NCBI GenBank assembly: GCA_031216445.1
Contig: CM062210.1
Coordinates: 3,528,501-3,592,500 of the forward strand
Source of the DNA: Lateolabrax maculatus
Taxonomy: Eukaryota > Chordata > Actinopteri > Acropomatiformes > Lateolabracidae
Reading direction: 5' to 3'
DNA: 64,000 bases
A program made the position numbers and the translations under genes. Position 1 is the first letter of the stretch, and the number at the start of each line of letters is the position of its first letter. Shown piece by piece: positions 24,401 through 36,400 of this stretch. The notes under the pieces are model-generated. The model made no database searches. It was not told the origin of the DNA and saw nothing but the letters and a program-made list of their open reading frames with translations.

Positions 24401-27400
24401 AGGGGTTGCTCCAGTCAAATGTAAGTGATGTTTTAGTGAGTAAAAGACGGTAAATCGGTTACTAACTACCAAATGTGGCAGCGTCCAATCAGAAAGCACC
24501 TGATAACTTTAACAAGGAAGTCAACTGAAAAATCATGTTTCAGCAATAATGTTTACAAGCTTTACCTCGCGATTTACTCATCAAGGTAAGTGCTCTTATG
24601 CTTTGTCTATAATTTAATATATATAATGTAATAATATATATATACACACACACATGTATACATGAAGTGTAAAGTGAGAATGTTAAATTAGCGTTACGCC
24701 ACCCAATGGATATATTCTAGTCAAATCTGTTTTGCCATAGTTCGCCAATTTGGACCAGCAAATTTGACTGAATTTGTATATTTTCGGTAGCATAAATCAC
24801 ATCTGTCATGATAACTGTTTGAGGTATATTAGTGTTGGCAAAAATCAGAGACTAAAAAGTTGGATCTTACCTCTCTTCAAAATAGCTTTAATACATTAAA
24901 GTCAAAACTAGTGTTGTGTGTCGCTACACTCTACCCCTAGTTAACACTAATCCCAAATAGTCTTCCAAATACCGTGATATACTCTAATGTGCCAATAATG
25001 CTTGTGGTTCCTGATATTTAAAAGGGTGAAAAACTGGAAGAAAAGTGTCAGAAAAAACCCCCAAAAAACCGACACATTCTTGTGTGGGAAAATAAATGAC
25101 TGCTCAACACCAAGTTCAATAACTGCAGCGCCTACACAAATGGCAAGAGATAACCACATCCATTATTTCAAAAGGAACTGAAGTACAGTTTGAAGAAGAA
25201 ATGTCAGAAAAGAAAAAGGTGACAGAGAACCTCCCCAGGTCAAAACACTTTCCAACTGGAGGAGGACCCAAGCCAGAAGTGGGACCTTATTCATCACTGG
25301 TCCTTGATGTAATTAGAGAAGTTTCACCTGCAGTTAACAGTATCGATTTTGGTGTGGAAAGACTCGTCATCATGGTCTGAAGACCGTCACACTGTCAGAC
25401 TCCCAGCCCTCCAGCCCGTCAGCCACTGTGTCAGAGAGCCACCCCACCTATCAATCAGCCAGCGTTTCTGTAATTCAGTCACCCAGTCAGATGCTTGCGT
25501 AGGTCAGCAGGCTTAGAGGCACCTCCAAGGACCTCTGGCCTTCTGGCCTATCGGCTGGCCCTCAGTCAGTCAGACGTCCCGTGAATCAAGAAGCTACAAG
25601 AGGAACAGAAGAACTAGGCTACACATTCAACACAAGTGAAATATAGAAGGCTAATAAATCACAATTAGTGCAGTCAAATGTGAAATGTATTGCAATTTAT
25701 TGAAAGTATATTGTTCCAACGTTATGAGGCCAAATGTCAAAAATTTCCATTTCTATTCACAAAGTTTACAGTGGATTAAATTGTTTAACTTTATTCTTAT
25801 TTGTGTGTGTGATTTATTACATCTTTATGATGCTTACATTGTTGCTCCCTCTGTCTCTGTTCTCTTCAGTGGCAGACTCCTCAAACAATAGGTTCATCAT
25901 CAAATTAGTCATAGTCATAATTTCACGTTAATCACAAGGTTTACTTTTTTTATCTGCCCTTTAGGAATTAAATTGGTGCATTAGATATGCAGAGTTATTT
26001 CATAACTGTGGTGATTAATGTATGATGAGCCACATCATTTCTCCACATTTTGTTTATTCTATTAAATTTCTTATTTTATCCTGGAATAGTAATAGAAGTG
26101 TCATTTGGTTTTAGTGTGTTACCGCTCCTCAGCATCCCTGAACGGGTGCAGAAGAGGTGCGATCCGCCGCTGTCTGAGAGGTTACCCTGAGTCTCCCAGG
26201 AGCGTCTGACAAGGTGTTGCCGTGATCCTGATGGCAGCTGGACATAGTTACAGACGCGTGAGAGCCACTCCCTAATGGCTTTGCACTCACTGCTCTCGTG
26301 AACTTGACTATTCCTCGCAGAGCCAGTGGCAAAATAAAAAGTGTAATCTTCATTATCGGCTCACAAATTGATAATGGGCATAAAAATCCACATAATCGTA
26401 AAAATTTAATAGGTGTCGCCTGTCATGTATTATCCATTCCCGGCGAATATGCTGTCCTTTTCTGATGAGCTCGTCTTGTCCCTCCAAGTGGGCCATAAAG
26501 CAGTTAAATTGGCAGAAAAATTAGTTTGGCAGCTTGTAGAACTTACTACATGTAAATATTAACAACTGAGCCCTTCATAAGAACTAGTTTGTGTGGTGCA
26601 ACCTGCTCTAATCTTGTTTTGGCGTAAATTTTGACTTTGTAAACATTTTTTTATATCCATGTATGTATATATGCTGAGTTTGTATTTACGCACAGCTGGT
26701 GCAACCAGCTCCTGTGCTTTAATTGCTTTTCAAAAAGTGCTTGTGGTTTGTTTGTACTTTTTAAATGAGTTATCAGTGAACCATTTACTTTGTCTGTGAC
26801 TTATACACGCCGACCCCTTTTCAAGCCATTATTCGCCTTATCTATTTGCAGCATTTGTAAAATTAACTTTAAGTAATATCTGACATTTTGGGAATTGTGC
26901 ACATTTGCGAATCTGGAACAAATAACTCACTGACCCTAGGATGTGTATATACTGTGTATATATAGACTAATGATGTCAAACTCCTGTGCTTTTAATGTCC
27001 ATCTCCCCCGACGACATCCTCTACCACTGCTCGCATGTGGTATATAGATGAAGCACTTCTGACACTAGAAAATTGTTGCCAGGGCTCATAATCCAGGCAG
27101 CAATTACATTTCCCTTCAAACCGTAATTGGCCAAACCAAATTAGTAGCATATAAATGCAATTTTCAAAAGAGACACAGTGCATGGTTGAGCACAACCATG
27201 TCTAGTAGAAGATGGAATTAATCTTAATCTTATCTTATTTTCAGTAAAACAGCAAATCAATTTCCCAAGATGAAAATTTCCTTTAAACTCACAAATCTCA
27301 CAGACATTATTTTATTTTATTTTTTTTGTTTTTCTTCAGGCACCATCAAGACAGCCCTGCCTGGCATGGACAGAGAAGTCAAGGAGAATTATCAGGTTGT

Positions 27401-30400
27401 GATCCAGGCTAAAGACATGGCCGGACAGATGGGCGGCCTTTCAGGAACCACCACAGTCAGCATCAGCCTCTCCGACGTGAACGACAGCCCGCCGCGCTTC
27501 GCCAACCGTAGGAGGCCGTTTCTCTCTCTGCTGCATTGATTTGTAAAAGACTTTTAAACATGAGTGAACTTTTTTTTTTTTGAACTCACTGTCACTTATA
27601 GATTCCTTCCGTGTGACGGCTGTGGAGTCTACAGAGATCGGAGGTGCCATAGGTCGGATTAAGGCTGATGATCCAGACGTTGGGCGTAATGCTGAGATGG
27701 AGTACAGTATCGTCGGTGGTCATGACATATTCAACATCATTACTGACCAAACCACACAGGAAGGAGTCATTATAATCAAAAGGGTAACTTATTTTTTGTT
27801 CCTCATTTCCCTTTCCTTTTCTCTTTTTTTTTTATGCACTTGACTGATTCATGCTTTGTAGTCTGCAGCCGGCATCAAACGCAGCCACTGTTGGCTGTCA
27901 TGTAACTTTTACTTGATTGATAATGGCTGTGCAATCAGACAAAACACTTCTTGAGACAAGTGACATGTTTTCGTACAGCTGCAATAAACCAACCTTCCTG
28001 TCTTCGAGAAATGTTCGAGTGTTTCAAGGAAAGCCTTTAAATAGAATATATTTTGAGTACCTGAAAGATTAATTTGTACACCTCTATTACAAATATGACT
28101 TTAAAATTCAAGACAAAGTTCAGATATGCATCCTTTACAAGATTGAAATGCTTTTTTCTTTGTTTTGTTTTATTTTCCTGAGAACTGTCTTGACTCTTCA
28201 AGTTTTAGTGAATGTTTTAATATAAATTTGAGCTGTCTTTTTTTTATCTCGTCTTACGTGTACGTTTAACCTCAATGGAAAGACAGAATAGCACAGTTTC
28301 AGCTTAGTAAAAGCCCCTTGATAACGTTTATTCATGTAAGAAAGAATTTTATTTTTGAACTGTAGTGTAAAATCAGATACCCTAAGCCTGTGAAATGAAT
28401 AATATAAAGCAGTCTTTTGCTAGAAACTCTTTTTAGTTTTCCCCTAAGATCTCCCAGATCAGTATTCCTCACTTGGATTTGTAACTTAGAATTTGGAGTA
28501 TGAATAAGATAAAGGCTGACAAATGAAATGCAATGAATTGCCTGGAGGTGGGCTGTTATTATGGAAAAGTCTACAGTTTGACTTCTGATGCTCTATTTTT
28601 TTTTTTATCTCCAGGCACTGGATTACGAAAGTAAGAGGGACTATGAGTTCAGAGTGGAGGTGAAAAACACCTACTTAGACGCAAGGTTCATCCACGGTTT
28701 GCAATTCAAAGACTACGCCACGGTCAAGGTAACAGTGGAGGATGTGGATGAGCCTCCCGTTTTCACCAGGAACCCTTACATCATCGAGGTGCATGAGGAC
28801 ACGGCTGCTGGCAGCTTCGTCGGCGTGGTGTCAGCCAGGGACCCCGACGCTGACAACAAGCCAGTCAAGTACGTTTAGTCCTTAAACGGTGCCAGTGACT
28901 GTTGGAGCCAAGTGTCAAATCCCATCTCCATCTTTTAACAACAAATGCATCCTCCTTTGGGAATTAAATACTCACATTTGAACTCAGAAATGAATCAATG
29001 ACCTGTAAAGCAAAGATTTCCCTCACCAACCAAGTGGGTGTGATGCTTTATAGCGGTAATTTGATTGTCTAGAAACTCACTGTTCCAGCTTTAATTATAC
29101 TAGTTTAAAATCAATAAGAAAAACAAAAGCAACAAGAAAGAAATACAAAGTCTCCTCTTATCAGTTTTTCTTAGCGGCACGATGAAAATGTGCCCACTTG
29201 GCTAAATCTAATCCATCAGCCTTGCCATGTGTCAGTGTGGAGGGTGGGAGGGGGGAGAAAAGGATATTATTCATGGTTCCCTCCTGGTCATTTCCCAGTG
29301 GAAGATGGCGGCGGCCCTGTGAAGTGAATACAGACACTGTTTATTTCCCAGAATTATGTAAGCCCTCTGTGGCACTGCACAAAGTCAAAGTGAAAGAGCC
29401 TAATTTGCTGTATCGATTCACACGGCTTAGTGCCGCCATTCCACACATATGGCGCCTGCCCGTCTCTGACACAGAGATATGCCACGCTCGGCTCATGCCA
29501 CATGGCGTATTGTGTTGCATATTCAAATTTCAGTGGAATATGAAAGTTGACTATGACAAATGAGTGGGCACTGGGAGAGATATATCATCTTTTGACAATG
29601 GAGAGAAAATAGTATATTTTCTTTTGGAAACAACGGCTGATGTTCATTTTTATGAGGTAAAAAAGTACTTTAGTGTGTTTGTCAGGATCATAACTGCATT
29701 TGGTTTTATGAGCAATATCACAGGTATGCAAATGTCGTTTTACAAATAACCTTTTTTGCCTGTTACTCTTTCAGATACTCCATTGATCGGCATACAGATC
29801 TAGAGAGGCTGTTCAACATTGATTCTGTGAATGGCACCATCACAACACTGAAGGCACTGGACAGAGAAATGTCCAAATGGCACAACATCTCTGTGGTGGC
29901 TACTGAAATAAGTAATTGTTGTTTCAATGTCTGAAATAGTTTTGCTTTTCATGTTGCAATCCATAATCTATGACTTTACTGATTTTTGTTATTGTTAATT
30001 CTCCAAAAACATGCTGATATTATTTATTTCCTTTATTTATTTCAGATAACCCACGTCAGACCACTCGAGTGCCTGTGTTCATCAAGGTGTTAGATGTAAA
30101 TGACAACGCCCCGGAGTTTGCAATGTCCTACGACACATTTGTCTGTGAGAATGTCAAAGCAGGACAGGTGCTTAAAATTCACGATCCTATATATGAAATA
30201 TTGAAAGAAGAATGTCTTTGTATAGTTTCAGGTTTACTTAGATGATTTTTCTTAAGCTGTGTCACAGTAATTTAGGCTGTTACTCATAATGGTGCTGAAT
30301 TATCAACCATATCATAGAAATCCTTGTAGTGTGAATGTGGTTTTATAGACGGCTACATGCAGTAATTAGGCTGGTCTTCATTTTGTGCGTAGCTATTCAT

Positions 30401-33400
30401 ATTGCAATCATACAGTTATGTATCTGCAAAGTGATTTTGCATGAATCAATTTACATCATGCAAAGCAGAGTTAAGAGCAGGGTCTGAAATCAGCATCCGC
30501 CACCCACCAATTGCGGATAAAACGGTTGGCAGTGGCAGGTAAAATCCTCTGACCAGCCGCCACTTTGGCAAACAGCGAAAAGCACAAGAGAAAGACACAT
30601 TTAGTAAAATAGTAAAATAAACATCAAAAGACAATGAGAAATGAAAGTATTAGACATGGTGTGGGCAAGGAGACAGGGAACACAACTGAGGACTATTCTG
30701 ATTCTGATGTCTGTCTCTGAGTCAGAGGAGTAATGTCTGTGTAATGTTTAGTCTGTCACATTATGCATTTCCCACGCATTTAATGCTTTTGGCATAAATA
30801 TATCAAACATTGAATGGCAGCATTCTTTACATTAACTGTTGTATAAATTATCTAAATGTTATTCCTTCATTATTTAATGCATAAAATGCATTAAAGTGCA
30901 TTAAATTAATCCTGAAGCAGGCGACATGTGGATATAGCGAGGCCGAGGTCTTAGGAGAACCATTTCCTAATGTTGGTAAAGATTTTGCTGCGTGATCGGG
31001 CGAAGTCGTCCACCAGTCACCTCCTGACATCTACAGGGGAATTGTCAGTACCCACAATGCTCACTCCATGTGCATAGTGCATACTGACAGATCTGTGTTG
31101 GAGGACAGTTATTCACACTACAGACACATGTGTTTATATTTTTGGAGTTTCGAGAGACAGCAAATCCCTTAATTATCCAAACACTCCTCACTAATTGCAG
31201 ATTAGTCTACTGTGTGTCTAATTGGCCTCGGTTTATTTTCACTGAATGTTTATTTTTTGTACAACAGTTGGCTTCCAAGGTGCAGTCTAGCTTTGAAAGG
31301 CAATAAATTATAATGCACAAAAAAGGTTTTGACTGTACCTAATCAAAAATAGCAGAGAACACGGCTCTGCTTTGGGTCATGTGTTTTAAGAATTACAAGG
31401 TTTCACCTGTTTTTTCTCATTCTTTGTTCTGTTCTCTGCAGCTGATCCAGACAATAAGTGCTGTTGACACAGACGAACCCCTGGTTGGACACAAGTTTGT
31501 CTTCAGCATAAGTGCCACCAACCCTAACTTCACAATTGTCGACAGGGAAGGTAAGATGTGCAGTTTCGCATTTTTATTGAAAAAAAATAAACAAATCTAA
31601 ACGCTTCTCTTTGTATGTTAAAATAAGGTTTGATTTTTTTGATTGGGGAAGATGGGTTTGTAAGGTTGAAAATCTTTATTATTTTAAATTTGGTGGAGAA
31701 AATCATACAATGGAACAGAATATATGCAGTATATTTGACAAAAAGAATTATACATTTCCTTTGTGTGATTGTACTCTTTTGATTGACTTCCTGAAAAGCT
31801 TTTAATGTCTGGAGTTGTTTGGCAAAATTTCATTTGCAGAAAGAGCCATTATGAAAGTCAGCCATCAGGCAGTCATCCCACATCCATCCTGCATTGTGTT
31901 TCAGACAGACTTTGGTTTCTCTCTAGCCTACAATATGTTATCAAAAAAATGAAATATAATAAAAATAGTGGTAATGCTCACACTTTCTTTTAAAAAGATT
32001 TCAGTAACAGGTTGGACAACTTCAAATGCTGGATCTGTGGATTTCTTTTCTGTTTATCATAAATGCGTCAGTATGCCTGGTCCTAGTTTTACCACTGATT
32101 CAGAGTAAATATTCACCAAAGTTTTTCTGCTACTAGGATGTATTGCAGCACACAAAATGAAAAGACTGCAGCAGAAACTGTAAACTGAGACTTTTAACAA
32201 CCAAACTTTGGACTTTAATTAGTTTTGCAAGAAAGTGTGGCCATGCCTAACTACCATGCTTTTGTCCTTTAAGAATGAAAACTACTGTATGATTACCAAT
32301 TAAGCTGTGTTTGAATTTATTTTTGAAGATTACTTTTTGAGAAAAATAACACAGGTTGGTGGTAACACGATTAGTGTTTGTTTTAATTACTATTTAGACA
32401 GCTTTACCCAAGATGCCAGTAATTCTAAATGACCCTGCGAAGGAGCTGTCAGTCGCAGGACACGGAGAAAAAAGAAATAAAGATTGCAATTACTTCCTCT
32501 AGGATCATTTAGCTAAGTGAAACATCTCCTTACTGGCAAGTTTTGCCCATCTGCACCTTCCCCCAGATAACACTGCCAATATCCTGACGCGGAGGGGTGG
32601 TTTCAGCCGGCGTGAGATGAGCATGTACTTCCTGCCTGTAGTGATCTCAGACAACGACTACCCGATCCAGAGCAGCACCAGCACGCTGATCGTGCGCGTC
32701 TGTGCTTGCGACAGCCGCGGGAACATGCAGACGTGTAACCCCGAGGTCCTGCCCTTCTCAGACGGCCTCACAACTGGAGCTCTGGTGGCCATACTCCTCT
32801 GCGTCATTATTCTCCTCAGTAAGTCCCCTCGTGTTTGACCATGGGTGTTTGAACCCCCAATCAGGTGATGCTTGTTTGTTCAACTACGGTTGCAATTTCC
32901 ACTTCTAGTAACAACTCAGTTCTTCTATTCAAGCCAATTCCTTTTCAGTTCATCCACAGACCTTCAAAGGATCATTTACTGTATTCTGCCCACTTCAGTT
33001 ACTGTTGCTATGCATGTTAAGCTTTCCATCCTCGCACCAATCTGACAGATTTCAAAACTTGTAGTTCTTCTTGAAACAATGGCTCTATGATTTCACACGA
33101 AAGTTAACAAAAGCAGGCATCTCATTTCCAGCCAGCGGCCGTAAATGTTGCTGACTGAAATGACAACTGTCGCTGTATCAGCTGCGCTCAGCTGCGCTCA
33201 GCTGCGCTCATCTGGCTACTAAATGTAGGTTCTTTGAGTTGGTTGAAAACTCGATCCTGAGCTGACTTCTTAATGTTCCCACCTAACTCAAGAACCCTGT
33301 AAAGCATCCACAGGCACTCATTTGATGGCTGAAGACGGAGGCAGCCCTGGTACCATCCAACAATATTACAATTAAAAATGCAATTAACATAACCCAGATT

Positions 33401-36400
33401 GGATGATTTCAATTGCCCCAATAATACTGGGCTTGTTTATTTATTTGTTCATGACACATGACACACAAATAACACGCTAAATTAGAACTCCAGGCAGGCC
33501 TTACTTTCATATGCTCCGTGCTGCAGCCAATTAAGGGCGCTGAAGTCAATAACACGGCCCAGAGTGAGTTGCCTTTCTAAGGTAAGTGCTTCTGAGTTCC
33601 CACATGGAGAGAAAAAACACCCCCTAAAAGTAGCAAGTCCCTGCTCTGACAATATCATTCTTATTATTATTACAAAAATGACACCAAGTGTAAGCTTGTC
33701 GTCCCACCTCGCTGCAATCAATAAAATGTTACTGAAAATGTACATTTCTGCCAGAAGTCCCCACTCAGGGTGGCAGAAGGTTAGCAACTTAATGTATTAA
33801 AACCAGTGTGACATTAAATACTAACAACTGTTGATAGAAGAAGATGTTGTCCTTAAACGGTGTTACATTATTGTATTAAAATTGACTGAAATGATTCAGT
33901 CTACTTCACAGTGGATGGCTGTGCTGCAAATGCTTGATAAAAAGCTGAAAGAAAGTGAAGTGGAGATGTGTCACACAACGGAGTGGAAGCCTGCGATTGC
34001 CTCTTTAATGTTAGTTGTTGACATTTGATGGCAATCACAACACCTCATACCTAAATGGCAAAATAAGTAATTTGTCAGTGGCTCCCAAAACAGACCATAT
34101 GGCTATTAAAAAAATGACTCATATGAGCACTTAAAAAAATAATAACTTGGTTAAGGCTAGGGAAACATCATTCTCTTAGTTTAAAGAAAACTGCACTGAC
34201 TCTTGATAGAAGACGGGATGAAAACTTTAGAGACTTTGTCCACCCAACCATCCACCCTGATGTCTTCCACCGGGGCAGGACAGTCATTATTCACATGACC
34301 ACGAGACGTCGCTTGTCAAGAAAACATGAAAATAAGCCATTTAAGGCATTTGAACAAACAACCGATGCTGCTGGTGTGTCAACCCAGCAGTATATTAGGT
34401 CACTGCAGAAAGGTCTGTAGTAGATAACATGGCCGGCTGCAAAGTGCTGCAGGAGGGTGTGTTAGGTTTTAACATGTACGCGATCATTACTGATTAAAGC
34501 AGGTCCAATCACAGACAGGTTACTTTGCATATTTGGATATATATATGCCAGTTCTCCCCCCACAGAAAACAGCACTGTGGTTCTATGCTCCATTCATTAG
34601 CAAATAAATCCACTTAACAAAATGGTCTGTGTATTTCCCTGGTAAAGTAGGTCGCATGTTACTTCATTGACATCCTAAAGCACCACTTCAGCCCTCCTCG
34701 TGATCTAATGCAGCATGTAACAGCACACGGGGCACAGCGGCAACAGCGCCTATCGTTTTACCCAGCAAAAAGCAGAAATGTATAGTGCTTATGGTCAAGG
34801 GCATATCAATAAGTAATGGGTTTCAACTGTCACTGAACTTCACCTTGCTTGGCCGAGCATTGTGGGGAGCATTTTTGACTCACTAGACAATTGAGAGCGT
34901 AGAAGGAGGGCAAAGCGATTCAAAACTTCAACAGAACTGTCCTCATGAACCTCTAACCCATCCCATGTGTCAAAATTACTGTTGTTTTGGAGTTTGGTGT
35001 GCTACTTGATCTGCACCCGGACTAAACTAGTGATACAAGCAAATTAGTATTGACCAGCTTTTTCTTCCATCTGCTTGTTTTAACTCCCAAATTTAAAATT
35101 CTGCGCCTGGTGGTGGACAGATCTTCTCCCACATATCGAGTGCACTGAAGGTTAAACTCCGCGCTCTCCTCTTGAGCAAAATATCATGACATCTGCTCAT
35201 TATCTGACGCTTTTCGCGCTTGAAGCCCCCTGACAGACTGTCTCATTCACCTCTGCTTGACTCCGACAGGCAGGCGCTGAGCTGGAACGTCTCTCCCTGT
35301 CTGGTCCTCTTCATTGCATCGCCTCTGCGCTGCCTAAAAACGTGGCGCTGGTCAGTCACAAATGTCCGTAAAGAACCTTATTAGCAGCCACCCACACCCC
35401 ATCCAACCCATGTTGAAGGCACTGTAATTAACACCCAGGTGGGAGGCAAGTAGACAACTAGAGTACCTGCTGATAGGGCAAAAAAACAAAAAAAAAGGGG
35501 AAAGGAAGGGGAAGGAATGGAGCACAGGTGAACCAGGATTTGTCCTAAATGAGAGATTGCTTCCTCTCTTTCTAAAGAATAATGGGTTTATTTAAAAACT
35601 TGCAAGCGCACAGTGCCACTCTCTGGAAACATGCTCACTCTGCAATCTCTGATTGTCTTTTACTGCCGAAAGAGAACGAAGCAGATGAGAGATGAGGCTG
35701 TGCGGGGATCATCCAACCACCGTGCATTTTTTACAGTGAATGTGCCGTTCAAGGGAAAAAGAAAGAGAAAGCTTTTTCACTGAATCTTTAATAAAAGGAG
35801 GTGAATGCCTGAGGCAGTGTTGGGGATTTATCACTGGTAGCAAATGTGTCTCCCCTCTGCGCTTTGGCTCCTCTGCGCTCTTTAATGCATGACACATGTT
35901 AGGAGGCACACATCTTATGCTGAGCTTTCCGTCTCTGTGTTTCCCACTGTTTTTGTGTAGTGATCGTGGTGCTGTTTGCTGCCCTGAGGAGGCAGAGGAA
36001 GAAGGAGCCTCTGATCATCTCCAAAGAGGATGTCAGAGACAACGTTGTCAGCTACAACGATGAAGGGGGCGGAGAGGAGGACACTCAGGCCTTTGATATC
36101 GGCACACTGCGCAACCCAGAGGTGATGGATGCTAACAAGCTGCGCAGGGACATCATACCCGAAATGCTGTTTCCCTTTCGGAGGACATCACCTATAAAGG
36201 ATAACACGGATGTCAGAGACTTCATTAATGGGAGGCTTCAAGAGAACGATTCGGATCCCACGGCGCCCCCCTATGACTCCCTGGCCACGTATGCTTACGA
36301 GGGCAGCGGGTCGCTGGCGGAGTCCCTCAGTTCGCTGGAGTCCGCTGCCACCGAGGGCGACCACGACTACGATTACCTCAGCAACTGGGGACCGCAGTTC

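Noticed and set aside
29198..29563. 121-codon frame in intron 7 as an alternative exon
   Set aside because: No suitable phase-compatible splice sites bound it and the peptide does not resemble a cadherin segment.
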